Both the position numbers and the translations under genes were made by a program. From Phenylobacterium sp. (GTDB taxonomy: Bacteria; Pseudomonadota; Alphaproteobacteria; Caulobacterales; Caulobacteraceae), in the NCBI RefSeq assembly GCF_030651185.1, contig NZ_JAUSCJ010000032.1, forward strand, positions 102,479 through 166,478: a stretch of 64,000 nt of DNA. The letters run 5' to 3'. The stretch's first letter is position 1, and every line of letters begins with the position of its first letter. This document shows positions 28,209 through 37,247 of the stretch, piece by piece. The notes under the pieces were generated by a model. It was not told the origin of the DNA and did not search any database. It was given only the letters and a program-made list of their open reading frames with translations.

Positions 28209-29848
28209 TTGCCACCCTCGAGAAGCCGTCTGGCGATCACCTGGGCCTGGATCTCTCCAGCGCCTTCGAAGATGTTGAGGATGCGGGCGTCGGCCAGCAG
28301 GCGGCTCACCGGCTGCTCCACCGCAAACCCTGTCCCGCCGTGAATCTGCACCGCGTTGTCGGCCGCCGCCCAGGCGATGCGGGCGGCTGTCAGCTTGGCC
28401 ATGCCCGCCTCCAGGTCGCACCGCCGACCCTCGTCCTTGGCGCGGGCGGCGAACCAGGCGAGGCGTCGCGACCCCAGAAGTTCGGCGGCCATCATGGCCA
28501 GCTTGTTGGCCACCCTGGGGAAGTCGGCGATCGGCTGGCCGAACTGCCGCCGTGCGAGCGCGTAGTCCAGGGCGATGTCGAGCGCCGCCTGTCCGACGCC
28601 GATGGCCCGCGCCGCCGTCTGGATGCGGGCGCTCTCGAAGGTGGCCATCAGCTGGGAAAAGCCCTGGCCCTCGACGCCCCCCAGCAGGTTGGCGTGTGGG
28701 ACTTCGAAGCCGTCGAAGGCCAGCTCGTATTCCTTCATGCCGCGATAGCCGATCACCCCGATCTCGCCGCCGCTCATGCCGGGCGCGGGGAAGGGGTCGG
28801 CGTCCGTGCCACGCGGCTTCTCGGCCAGCAGCATGGAGAGCCCGCGGTGGTCCTTCGACGCCGGATCGGTGCGCACCAGCAGGGTCATCAGGTCGGCGCG
28901 GGCCGCGTGGGTGATCCAGGTCTTGGCGCCGCTGACCCGCCAGACCTCGCCGTCGCGCACGGCGCGGGTGCGCAGGGACCCCAGGTCCGATCCCGCCTCC
29001 GGCTCGGTGAAGACCGCTGTGGGGATGATCGCGCCCGAGGCGATGCCGGGCAGCAGACGGGCTTTCTGGTCCTCCGTCCCGTGGGCCAGCAGCAGTTCGG
29101 CGGCGATCTCCGAGCGGGTGCCCAGCGATCCGGTCCCGATCCAGCCGCGTGAGAGGGCCTCCGACACCACGCACATGGCGATCTTGCCCAGGCCAGAGCC
29201 GCCGTATTCCTCAGGGGCGGTAAGGCCAAACACGCCCAGCTCGGCCAGTTCCTGCAGCAGCTCGAGGGGGATCAGCTCGTCGCGCAGGTGCCAGCCGTGG
29301 GCGTAGGGACTGATTTTCTCCGATGCAAAAGCCTGGAATTGGTCGCGGATCATCTCCAGCGTGGCGTCCAGGCCGCTGGCCTCCAGGGACGGCCGGCCGC
29401 GGGCGGCCTCCAGCAGCTCGACAATCCGGTTCTTCACCGCCTGGGTCGCGCCGGGCCGCAGCTGGTCGATCACCGGCCTCAGTCGGTCGTCGAGCAGGCC
29501 GAGGTCGTTCAGCCGGAAGGTCTCCCCCTGGTTCATGGCAATGCCGCCGGCCAGCTGGCTCAGATACTCAAAGGCGAGAAGCTGAGCCGGCAGGGCCTCG
29601 GCTTCGCCGAAGCCGCCTCCCAGGTCGCGCGCCCAGGCCGCCGTCTGGCGCAGGGTTTCGGCATAGGCCGCCGCCCAGGCCAGGCCGTGGGCCACGTGCT
29701 GCTGGGCGTCCAGGGCCGCGCGATCCAGACGCCCGTCGCGGGTGACCAGGGCCGAGACGGCGGCCTGGGCCTCCGCAACGACGGCCTCGGCCTGATCGGC
29801 GGCCTCGGCCAGGAGTTCGGTCAGTTGGGGCAGGATCATCGCGCTCAT
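28205..29848 (-). CDS. mcd: Methylsuccinyl-CoA dehydrogenase-like acyl-CoA dehydrogenase
   Basis: 547-residue flavoenzyme with an N-terminal helical extension of about 150 residues before the normal acyl-CoA dehydrogenase domain. The extension includes QQHVAHGLAWAAAYAETLRQ and GGIAMNQGE, features I associate with (2S)-methylsuccinyl-CoA dehydrogenase of the ethylmalonyl-CoA pathway. The core shows FTEPEAGSDLGSLRTRA, RRQFGQPIADFPRVANKLA, and the catalytic Glu region NIFEGAGEIQAQVIARRLL. Electrons go to EtfAB encoded nearby. An alternative is another long acyl-CoA dehydrogenase. Confidence 0.82.
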   Translation of the reverse strand: MSAMILPQLTELLAEAADQAEAVVAEAQAAVSALVTRDGRLDRAALDAQQHVAHGLAWAAAYAETLRQTAAWARDLGGGFGEAEALPAQLLAFEYLSQLAGGIAMNQGETFRLNDLGLLDDRLRPVIDQLRPGATQAVKNRIVELLEAARGRPSLEASGLDATLEMIRDQFQAFASEKISPYAHGWHLRDELIPLELLQELAELGVFGLTAPEEYGGSGLGKIAMCVVSEALSRGWIGTGSLGTRSEIAAELLLAHGTEDQKARLLPGIASGAIIPTAVFTEPEAGSDLGSLRTRAVRDGEVWRVSGAKTWITHAARADLMTLLVRTDPASKDHRGLSMLLAEKPRGTDADPFPAPGMSGGEIGVIGYRGMKEYELAFDGFEVPHANLLGGVEGQGFSQLMATFESARIQTAARAIGVGQAALDIALDYALARRQFGQPIADFPRVANKLAMMAAELLGSRRLAWFAARAKDEGRRCDLEAGMAKLTAARIAWAAADNAVQIHGGTGFAVEQPVSRLLADARILNIFEGAGEIQAQVIARRLLEGGN

Positions 29849-29922
29849 CCGACGACTATAGGCGCCCGCCGCGGGGTGAGCCTATACGTCGTAAACAGCC
29901 CAACCAAAGAAGCGAGCGCCCC

Positions 29923-30561
29923 ATGATCGTCGTCCACCACCTCAACGACTCGCGCTCGCAGCGCATCCTCTGGCTGCTGGAGGAACTGAAGCTCCCCTAC
30001 GAGATCAAGCACTACGCCCGCGACGCCACCACGCGGTTGGCCCCGGCCGAGCTGAAGGCCGTCCATCCCCTGGGCAAGTCGCCGGTGATCACCGACGGCG
30101 ACATGACGGTCATCGAGAGTGGCGCGATCATCGACTACGTCATCCGCCGCCACGCCGGCGGCCGCCTGCAGCCCGATCCCTCGACGCCTGCCTACGACCA
30201 CTACCAGCAGTGGATGCACTATTCCGAGGGGTCGGCCATGCTGCCCCTGATGCTGTTCATGTACGTTGGCCGCCTGGGCGAGGCCGGCGCCCCGCTGCAT
30301 CCGCGCCTGGAGAGCGAGATCGCCAACCACCTCGGCTATGTGGACGGCGCCCTGGCCGGCAAGGACTGGATCCTGGGGTCGGAGTTCTCCGGCGCCGACG
30401 TCCAGATGAGCTTCGTCGGCGAGGTCACCGGCGCCTTCGGCCGCCTGGCTGTGTATCCCAATATCGCCGCCTGGCTGGAACGCTTCCAGTCGCGGGAGGC
30501 CTACAAGACGGCGCTCGAAAAGGGCGGCCCCTACAACATGGGCCCCCGCGCCAAGGCGTAG
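29923..30561 (+). CDS. Glutathione S-transferase
   Basis: 212 residues. The thioredoxin-like N-terminal domain begins MIVVHHLNDSRSQRILWLLE with a Ser at the usual glutathione-activating position, and has the conserved LGKSPVITDGDMTVIESGAI cis-Pro region. The C-terminal helical domain ends RFQSREAYKTALEKGG. It conjugates glutathione or reduces peroxides; the substrate is unknown. It starts 75 nt from the divergent mcd start. Confidence 0.9.
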   Translation: MIVVHHLNDSRSQRILWLLEELKLPYEIKHYARDATTRLAPAELKAVHPLGKSPVITDGDMTVIESGAIIDYVIRRHAGGRLQPDPSTPAYDHYQQWMHYSEGSAMLPLMLFMYVGRLGEAGAPLHPRLESEIANHLGYVDGALAGKDWILGSEFSGADVQMSFVGEVTGAFGRLAVYPNIAAWLERFQSREAYKTALEKGGPYNMGPRAKA

Positions 30562-30569
30562 GTCGGCGG

Positions 30570-30710
30570 CCCGCCCCCTCGCCCCCTTCAGGGGGAGAGG
30601 GTAGGGTGAGGGGGCGCGCAGCAGGCTGCGCGTCTCGGCCTGGAAGCAACAACGGAATCTCAGAAAGAGCCCTCACCCTATCCTCTCCCACAAATGGGAG
30701 AGGAGGTGAC
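30570..30710. repeat. GC-rich inverted repeat
   Basis: Arms AGGGGGAGAGGGTAGGGTGAG (left, about 30590-30612) and CCCTCACCCTATCCTCTCCC (right, about 30670-30690) are near-complementary, with a central spacer. It fills the gap between the convergent GST and hydrolase genes, ending 11 nt from the hydrolase stop, and may fold as a bidirectional terminator. Confidence 0.75.
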
Positions 30711-30721
30711 GCGGCAAAGGC

Positions 30722-31507
30722 CTACCGGCTCGGATAGTCCAATTCCCCATCCAGGAAGTCGAACACGGCGGCCTTGGTCAGCGCGTGGGGGATGGCCGAG
30801 AAGTGGTCGCAGCCGGGCACGGTGATCGCGTGGGCGTGGGGGAAGATCGCCGCCAGGTCGGCGGGGTCCCCGGCCCCGGTGTCCCCCTGGCCGGCCACCA
30901 CCAGCACGGGCATGGGCAGGGTCGCCATGGCGTCGCGATCGAAGGCAGGGTTCTGTGCGCCGGTCATGGCGGCGAGCGCCTGGCGGTCCTCTCCTTGCTC
31001 GTCGGCGAACTGACGGAAGCTCTTCAGCATCGGCTCCTTGATGGTCTCGGGGTCGGCCGCCAGCATGGCCTCGGCCATCGGATTGCCCCCGGGCAGCGCG
31101 CGCTCGCCGATCAAGTTGCCGCCCACCCCGCCCAGCATCAGGCTGGAGATGCGGTCGGGCGCCTTGAGCGCGGTGGCCAGCGCCGTGCGCGAGCCCATGG
31201 AATAGCCGAACAGGTCGACGCGGTTCAGGCCCAGATGATCCAGCAGGGCGATCACGTCGCCCGCCAGCTTCTCGCGGGTATAGGCCTCGGCCTCGTGCGG
31301 CTTGGCGCTCTCGCCGTGCCCGCGCTGATCGAGCGCGATGCAGCGGATGCGGCGGCGGTCGAAGGCCGTGTACCAGCCCGTGCGCTTCCAGCCCTCACTT
31401 CGGTTCGACGAGAAGCCGTGGACCAGGACGATGGTGCGTTCCCCGCCGCCGGGCGGGACGTTGTCATCATAGGCCAGGGTCAGGCCGTCGGAGGTGAAGG
31501 TCGGCAT
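30722..31507 (-). CDS. Alpha/beta hydrolase
   Basis: 261 residues. The oxyanion region is VLVHGFSSNRSEGWKRTG, the nucleophile elbow GYSMGSRTAL, and the C-terminal catalytic His lies in VPGCDHFSAIPH. An Asp acid follows the VAGQGDTGAGDP loop. No signal peptide. Substrate unknown. Confidence 0.9.
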   Translation of the reverse strand: MPTFTSDGLTLAYDDNVPPGGGERTIVLVHGFSSNRSEGWKRTGWYTAFDRRRIRCIALDQRGHGESAKPHEAEAYTREKLAGDVIALLDHLGLNRVDLFGYSMGSRTALATALKAPDRISSLMLGGVGGNLIGERALPGGNPMAEAMLAADPETIKEPMLKSFRQFADEQGEDRQALAAMTGAQNPAFDRDAMATLPMPVLVVAGQGDTGAGDPADLAAIFPHAHAITVPGCDHFSAIPHALTKAAVFDFLDGELDYPSR

Positions 31508-31562
31508 GGGAGGCGTTTCCGTGTGCAGCGCGGCTCTGCGGCCGTGTCGCCTCGATCATGGC

Positions 31563-32390
31563 CTACGGAGCCTGGCCGATCCACTCCCAGTGCCAGGGCT
31601 CGAAGGGATAGTTCACGAAGCCGAACCGGTGGGCGTTGGCCAGCAGCCAGCGATAGGTGGGGGTGTTGGTCATGAACAGCCGGTTGGGATCGGCGCTGGA
31701 GTCCGGCTTGAAGCCCGGCGCCTCCCCCACATAGAGGTCGAGCGCCAGGCCCGTGCGGTGCGGTGAGCAGGTGGCGCGGGCCACCCCGTCGCAGTTGCCG
31801 TCCGTCACGCAGCGGGCCGCGTCGGCGTCCGGGTCGCGGAAGCCGGAGAAGATGGTCAGGTTTCGGGTGTCCTTGGCGATGGCCGGTACGCGCCTGGCCG
31901 CCGCGACCATCTTGCGATAGGCGTCCAGGGTCCCGGGCCGCAGAGGGATGGTCTTGCCGCCATAGCTTTCGGCCGGGGCGGCGATGGCCAGGGTCGCGAG
32001 GTCGGGCGGCGGCGGACAGAACCCGTTCTGATTGACCATCACGAAGGGGCGGCGCTCCTGCCAGACGCCCTTGAAACGTAGGAAGGTGTCGGCGTCCATC
32101 TCGCCGGTGCCCTTCATGCGAAAGCGCTTCTGGAAGCCGGCCAGCAGCTGCGAAAACCGCGAGGTGTCGGGCGCGCAGAGCGTCCCCAGTTCACGCTGCA
32201 TGAGCGGAGCGTAGGTCTCCCAGCCGATCTCGTCGCGGCGAAAGGGCGCCCAGGACAGGCTGCGCAGGGACGAGGCGTTGATCCGCGCCGGGGGCTCGAA
32301 CGCCGCCACGGTGCAGGCCGAGGGCGAGGTCTGGGCGCAGGCGGACATTGCGGTCATGGCCGCCGTCCCGGCCGCGATCCCAACGGACAT
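31563..32390 (-). CDS. M15-family D-alanyl-D-alanine carboxypeptidase-like protein
   Basis: Taking the ATG at 32390 gives 275 residues starting MSVGIAAGTAAMTAMSACAQ, a signal peptide that may end in a lipobox Cys. The frame extends upstream to 32483, but that would overlap the divergent L,D-transpeptidase gene. The zinc motif SPHRTGLALDLYVG (His and Asp) and the C-terminal EPWHWEW are typical of VanY/M15 peptidases acting on peptidoglycan stem peptides. Its start is 77 nt from the divergent peptidoglycan enzyme gene. Confidence 0.82.
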   Translation of the reverse strand: MSVGIAAGTAAMTAMSACAQTSPSACTVAAFEPPARINASSLRSLSWAPFRRDEIGWETYAPLMQRELGTLCAPDTSRFSQLLAGFQKRFRMKGTGEMDADTFLRFKGVWQERRPFVMVNQNGFCPPPPDLATLAIAAPAESYGGKTIPLRPGTLDAYRKMVAAARRVPAIAKDTRNLTIFSGFRDPDADAARCVTDGNCDGVARATCSPHRTGLALDLYVGEAPGFKPDSSADPNRLFMTNTPTYRWLLANAHRFGFVNYPFEPWHWEWIGQAP

Positions 32391-32467
32391 CCGCCGGAAC
32401 CGCCGCCATCCTGAGGGCTTCCCCGTCACAACGCCCACTGTGCGCGGCTTATGGCGGAGGTCCACTG

Positions 32468-33583
32468 ATGAACTGGTCTGCATCGATCCTTGTCCTCACC
32501 GTCGCGCTCGCCGCCTGTTCCGAGCCGCCGCCCGGGAGCCAGCCCGCCGCCGCGTCCGCAGCAAACGCGCAAGCTGCGCCGTCGCTGCAAAATATCTCCA
32601 CCAACCCCCTGGCCGTGCCGCCTCTGACAGCCGCCTCGGTTTCGGAACAAGGCAAGGCGATCGACGCCGCCGTCCTGCCTGCCGCCACGGTGAAGGACCC
32701 CATGGCGCTGAAGACCGCCCTGATTCGCGCCCAGGTCCTGCTCGACCGCGCGCACTTCTCCCCGGGCGTCATCGACGGCGCGAAGGGCGAGAACCTGCGT
32801 CAGGCGGTGGCCGCCTTCCAGACTTCGAAGAACCTGACGCGTTCGGGTGAGCTTGACGAGGCCACCTGGACGGCGCTCACCGAGCGGGCGAGCCCGGTGA
32901 CCCAGGACTACGTGATCACCGCCGAAGACGTGAAGGGTCCCTTCGTGGCCATCCCGGCCAAGAGCGAGGACCAGGCCAAGCTAGACCATCTAGGCTACGC
33001 CCGCGCGTCGGAGATGTTCGCCGAGCGCTTCCACATGGACGAGAAGCTGCTGAAGGCTCTCAACCCGGACGTGGACTTCGCCGTCGCCGGCGCCACCCTC
33101 GTCGTGGTCACGCCGGGCGCCGATAGGCTAGACGCCGCCGTCACCCGCATCGAGGTGGACAAGGCCGAGCGCGAGGTCCGCGCCTATGGCGAGGGCGATG
33201 TCCTGCTGGCGGTCTATCCCGCCTCCGTCGGCTCCACCGACCGCCCCGCGCCGTCAGGGGAATGGGCCGTCAACACGGTCGCCCCCAACCCGACCTGGAT
33301 CTACGATCCCAAGCGCCTGACCTTCGGCGAGGGCAAGAAGGTCGGCAAGTTCACCATCGCCGCGGGGCCCAACAATCCGGTCGGGTCCATGTGGATCGAC
33401 CTGACCAAGGACACCTACGGCATCCACGGCGGGCCTGATCCCAACCACATTGGCAAGACCGACAGCCACGGCTGCGTGCGCCTGACCAACTGGGACGCCA
33501 ATGAATTGGGCGCCGCCGTCAAAAAGGGCGCTGCGGTGGTGTTCCTGGGATCTGAAACCAAAGCGGGAAAAACAACAGCGTGA
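32468..33583 (+). CDS. L,D-transpeptidase lipoprotein with peptidoglycan-binding domain
   Basis: 371 residues. Signal peptide MNWSASILVLTVALAAC with lipobox Cys17. A peptidoglycan-binding-1 domain lies at about 85-130 (LIRAQVLLDRAHFSPGVIDG, then GELDEATWTAL). The YkuD catalytic domain is at about 230-350, with HGGPDPNHIGKTDSHGCVRL and catalytic Cys336. It forms 3-3 or lipoprotein cross-links in the cell wall. The start is preceded by TGGCGGAGG. A LysM-like or linker stretch lies between the domains. Confidence 0.95.
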   Translation: MNWSASILVLTVALAACSEPPPGSQPAAASAANAQAAPSLQNISTNPLAVPPLTAASVSEQGKAIDAAVLPAATVKDPMALKTALIRAQVLLDRAHFSPGVIDGAKGENLRQAVAAFQTSKNLTRSGELDEATWTALTERASPVTQDYVITAEDVKGPFVAIPAKSEDQAKLDHLGYARASEMFAERFHMDEKLLKALNPDVDFAVAGATLVVVTPGADRLDAAVTRIEVDKAEREVRAYGEGDVLLAVYPASVGSTDRPAPSGEWAVNTVAPNPTWIYDPKRLTFGEGKKVGKFTIAAGPNNPVGSMWIDLTKDTYGIHGGPDPNHIGKTDSHGCVRLTNWDANELGAAVKKGAAVVFLGSETKAGKTTA

Positions 33584-33678
33584 TCAACTAGCTGGGCCAT
33601 TTTAACCGCTCAGTCAGAAACCGGGGTTACTCAGGAATTACCCAGAATGGGTGTGACGAAGAGTCTCGGAGCAACAGA

Positions 33679-34689
33679 ATGTCAGGGCAAGCGGCTAAGA
33701 CCGTGATCGCGACGATGAACCGGATCGACCGGGCGACGAAGCGCACCCTGCGTGATCGGGAGCGCAAGGAACGCCCGGCCGCCCGCGCCAAGAAGCCCGA
33801 CACCACGGCGGCCAATGCGGCCAGGTACGACAAGCTGGTGGAGAACCTCACCCGCGCCCACTGCATCAAGTATGCCCGCAAGGACTGGAACACCATCGCC
33901 TCCCTGGGTCTGGTGGAGCCCGCGCCGCGAACCCACACCAAGGAACAGATCGCCCGCAAGAAGCTGGCCCGCTATGAGCCGGGCCTGATCGACGCCCTGT
34001 TTGGTCTCGGAGCCGATCGACGGCGCGCCCTGGCCGAGGCGGTGCTCGCCGCCGCCAAGGAGGACGCCGACCTCTACAATCGCGGCAAGCGCGCCGCCGA
34101 GGCGCACAATCTCGACGTCAACCTGGCCTCCAGTGTTCTGGCCAAGGACCTGGGGGCCATCGAGCAGACCCTGCGCATCAACCTCGACATGGACGCCATC
34201 ACCCCGGCGCTTGAGGGATTCGCCATCGCCATGCCCGCGTCGGGGCGGATCATCGTCTATCTCGACGCCCTGGAACTGGACGCCATTCCCGACGAGGCGA
34301 TCATCGCCGTCGATAATGAGCGGGCCGGCTATGCGGCGCTGCCCTATGCCAACATCCAGGAGATGCACATCTCCAATGTCTGCGCCATCTCGCTGCGCAT
34401 CGGGACCGAGGTGCTGTCGGTGGTGGGCGGCGAGGCGGTCGAGGTGGTGACCCGCTGCCATCTGCCGGACCGCAACGGCGAGTACGAGCAGCATCCGGTG
34501 CTCTACATGCGCTTGCCCCACGCGGCGCTGTCACGCATGGACCTGACCCGGCTGGAGCCGGTCTCCTGCGTCACCGCCCTGGGCGGCCGCCTGGACTGGG
34601 ACGCCAGCCGCGGCTTTGCGCCCATCCGCATCGACGACCTGCGGCTCACCGACCCCACCCCCGAGGCCGCGCCCCGTCAGGTGGCGTAG
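33679..34689 (+). CDS. Conserved hypothetical protein, unknown function
   Basis: 336 residues, no signal peptide or membrane helix. The N-terminus is very basic (RATKRTLRDRERKERPAARA), as in a nucleic-acid-binding tail, followed by a helical part and a more beta-rich C-terminal half with several Cys (TRAHCIKYARKDW, ISNVCAISLR, VTRCHLPDRNG). I do not recognise a family. Start ATG with CGGAG upstream. It is convergent with the DUF2272 gene. Confidence 0.7.
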   Translation: MSGQAAKTVIATMNRIDRATKRTLRDRERKERPAARAKKPDTTAANAARYDKLVENLTRAHCIKYARKDWNTIASLGLVEPAPRTHTKEQIARKKLARYEPGLIDALFGLGADRRRALAEAVLAAAKEDADLYNRGKRAAEAHNLDVNLASSVLAKDLGAIEQTLRINLDMDAITPALEGFAIAMPASGRIIVYLDALELDAIPDEAIIAVDNERAGYAALPYANIQEMHISNVCAISLRIGTEVLSVVGGEAVEVVTRCHLPDRNGEYEQHPVLYMRLPHAALSRMDLTRLEPVSCVTALGGRLDWDASRGFAPIRIDDLRLTDPTPEAAPRQVA

Positions 34690-34705
34690 TCCACCGGCCC
34701 TCGGG

Positions 34706-35965
34706 CTAGTTGTGCGCCGGCGACGGCGCTGACTCATCCACCTCTTCGGCCGGCTCAGCCGGCGCCGCGACGGGCGGTGGCTCCGGCGTGGGCGTGGCTA
34801 TGGGCGTCGGCTCGGGGGGCGGTTCCGGAGCCGGCGGCGGGCTGGGCTCAGGCTCCGGGGCCGGCGGAGGTGGCGGTGGCGGAGGGTCCGGCGCGGGGAC
34901 GGGCGGCGGCTCCGGTGTCGGCGCGGGCGCGGGTTTCGGCGTTGGAGGAACGGGGGGCTCGGGCGTCGGTGGCGGGCTCGGCCGAATCGGCGCGGGCGGT
35001 GGTGCGGGAGCCGGCTGCGCCACCGTCGGATCGGGCTTCAGCACCAGGACCGCGATCCAGGCGATGGGCCGCCCGGTGGTGATGGGACCGCCGGCCAGGG
35101 CGCGCTCGGTCTTGGTTACGGTGTCGCCGACATTGCCGCCGATGGTGTGGATCACGTGCTTGGGCGCGCGCGCCACCTGGCTGACGACGTCGCAGTGGCT
35201 CTCGTAGGAATAGGCGCCCCGACTGGCCGAGGCCCGCTCGACCCCGGCCAGAACCTGGGTGAAGGAGCGCACCGGGCTGGCGTTGCGCGAATAGCAGACG
35301 ACATCGCCGACCCGCGGCTCGATCCAGCTCGGGTCGCAGGGCAGATAGGCGTAGGCGCTGCGATTGAAGCCGTAGCCGTCGACCGCGCCCTGGATGTAGC
35401 CCGCATGGGCCGCGGCGGGACGGAACTGGTCGCTGGTCAGGCCCGCCCGCTTCATCACCGAGGAGACGAACACCGCCGACCAGGGCAGGCTGGAGGTGCT
35501 GGAGCGCTTGATCGCCCCGGCGATGGCGCGCGCAGGCGGCGTGCCGGCCCCGAACTTGGCCGTCGCCGCCTCGATATTGGCCTTGCTGTTGGCCTTCAGG
35601 ATCTGCGGGGCGCCGCCCTTGATGACCACCTCATACGGGAAGGTCAGCATGTTGTCGTAGCCGGTGAAGGCCCAGAACTGCCAGACGGCGTCCCAGGACA
35701 GCGACCCGGCCAGGGCGCCGTCCCCCTGTTTCTCGATCACCGCGTCCGCGGCGGTCTCCTTGACACGGCCATAGCCGAACTTGGCCCACTGGTCGGTGGC
35801 CACCCGGGCGATCTCGGCCCCGATCGGCGGCGGCGGCCGGGCGGCGGCCGAGGTGCAGGCGGCCTTCAGCTCGGCCCGGTCGATTACGTAGCCCGCCGCG
35901 CGGGCCGGGGGCGCGGCGGCGACCACGCAGGTGGCCAGGGCGCCGGCCAGCAGCAGGGATTTCAT
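34706..35965 (-). CDS. Exported DUF2272 protein with proline-rich tail
   Basis: 419 residues from the ATG at 35965. Signal peptide ends near residue 23 (APPARAAGY). Residues about 35-290 form the DUF2272 domain: WSAVFVSSVMKRAGL, FRPAAAHAGYIQ, VGDVVCYSR and SHCDVVSQVA, a layout recalling papain-like Cys/His peptidoglycan hydrolases. The last ~115 residues are an APTP/PPPP-rich tail, low complexity. Its ATG overlaps the stop of the upstream gene (ATGA), so both are translated together. DUF2272 function is not established. Confidence 0.8.
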   Translation of the reverse strand: MKSLLLAGALATCVVAAAPPARAAGYVIDRAELKAACTSAAARPPPPIGAEIARVATDQWAKFGYGRVKETAADAVIEKQGDGALAGSLSWDAVWQFWAFTGYDNMLTFPYEVVIKGGAPQILKANSKANIEAATAKFGAGTPPARAIAGAIKRSSTSSLPWSAVFVSSVMKRAGLTSDQFRPAAAHAGYIQGAVDGYGFNRSAYAYLPCDPSWIEPRVGDVVCYSRNASPVRSFTQVLAGVERASASRGAYSYESHCDVVSQVARAPKHVIHTIGGNVGDTVTKTERALAGGPITTGRPIAWIAVLVLKPDPTVAQPAPAPPPAPIRPSPPPTPEPPVPPTPKPAPAPTPEPPPVPAPDPPPPPPPPAPEPEPSPPPAPEPPPEPTPIATPTPEPPPVAAPAEPAEEVDESAPSPAHN

Positions 35966-37194
35966 GGCTGGCCTCCCGGGCAGCCGGGCAGGAAGACCAC
36001 GTCGCACGGGGGTGCATAGGGCTCCTCGGTCAGGCCCACGTCGCTGGCCTTCAGCCGGCTGTTCTTGATCCAGGAGGTGCGCTCGGTGTCATCCAGGCCT
36101 TCCTGGCCAAGCGCGTCGACGAAATAGACCGCGTCCCGTCCGAGCTGGTAGCTGCGCGCGCCGGGCGAGGAAAAGGGCGTGACATTGGCGATCAGCCGCC
36201 GCGCCTGCCAGTTGGCCATGCGTCCCGTTCGGACCGTGGCCGACAGGTCGGCGATCTGGGTCTCGCTCAGGGGCGGATAGTCCAGCGACCGGTCGAGGAA
36301 ATAGGCGAAGTCCATCTTGGTGGGCGTCAGCCCCGCCCGCGCATAGAGGTCGTAGTGGCGGGCGATCCGGCGGCCTAGGTAGCCGTTCGGCCCCAGGAAA
36401 TAACCGTCATAGCCCGCGCGGATCTCTGGGCGCCCCGCCAGCTTGGCGAAGATGATCCGGAAATTCTCGCGGCGCTCGGAATCGTCGAACACCGGCTTGA
36501 GGATCACCGCCGCGCCCGCGCACCAGTCTGGCCTGGACTGGTCCACCAGCTGGTCCAGCAGCGGGCCTTCCTCGGCGAAGGCCTCGCGGACCATGGGGCC
36601 GGTGACCGAGCTGGCGGTCAGGACCTTCAGCACCCGCTGGAAGGTGCAGCCATGGCCGGCGGTGGACTTGTAGGGCCCCCAGCTGAAGATGGAGGCTGGA
36701 TCGGCGCTGGTGAACCCCGACCCCCGGTCCCAGTCCCACAGGGTGCGGTCATAGTCCGGCGTCAGGGGCGCGGCGCCAAAGGCGATCACCTTGGCGCGGT
36801 CCAGGGGCGAGGGCAGGGGCTGGCCCATGATCTTCAGCCAGAGTTTCTCGTCCGCCGCACCCACCGGAGTCGATTTCTCGAACCAGCGCTTGCGGCACGT
36901 CCGCAGAGCCGCCAGCGCGTCGGCAGAGGCCTTATCCAGCCGGTTGGGGGACATCTGCAGGGGGGCGGCGATCGCCGGGTCGACCTTCTTGCACTTCTCT
37001 AGTTCGCTCGCCACGGCGGTCGAAAGCGGGCTGATAAACCCCCAATTGGAGTCTGTCAGCCGCCAGGTCCGCGCCTGGGCGCTGAGGTTCACATAGGTGG
37101 GCGCGCGGACCAGAACGCCGGCGGCGGCCGGCGCGGCGCAGGCCAGCCAGGCGGCCAACCCGATGATCAGATGTGCGGAGCGGCGCCAGGGCAT
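35962..37194 (-). CDS. Exported protein of unknown family, partner of DUF2272 gene
   Basis: 410 residues with a signal peptide ending near residue 25 (CAAPAAAGVLV). Cysteines (KCKKVD, RTCRKRW, HGCTF, DWCAG, CDVVFLPGC) suggest disulfides in the periplasm. The middle has WDRGSGFTSADPASIFSWGP followed by STAGHGCTFQRVL, an aromatic and Gly-rich segment reminiscent of secreted glycan hydrolases, but I cannot name the family. Its stop overlaps the DUF2272 start by 4 nt. Confidence 0.7.
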   Translation of the reverse strand: MPWRRSAHLIIGLAAWLACAAPAAAGVLVRAPTYVNLSAQARTWRLTDSNWGFISPLSTAVASELEKCKKVDPAIAAPLQMSPNRLDKASADALAALRTCRKRWFEKSTPVGAADEKLWLKIMGQPLPSPLDRAKVIAFGAAPLTPDYDRTLWDWDRGSGFTSADPASIFSWGPYKSTAGHGCTFQRVLKVLTASSVTGPMVREAFAEEGPLLDQLVDQSRPDWCAGAAVILKPVFDDSERRENFRIIFAKLAGRPEIRAGYDGYFLGPNGYLGRRIARHYDLYARAGLTPTKMDFAYFLDRSLDYPPLSETQIADLSATVRTGRMANWQARRLIANVTPFSSPGARSYQLGRDAVYFVDALGQEGLDDTERTSWIKNSRLKASDVGLTEEPYAPPCDVVFLPGCPGGQP

Positions 37195-37247
37195 AGCTCT
37201 TCCCCCTAAGGTAGAGCGTCGCGCGCGAACGCCGTTAGGTCAACGGT

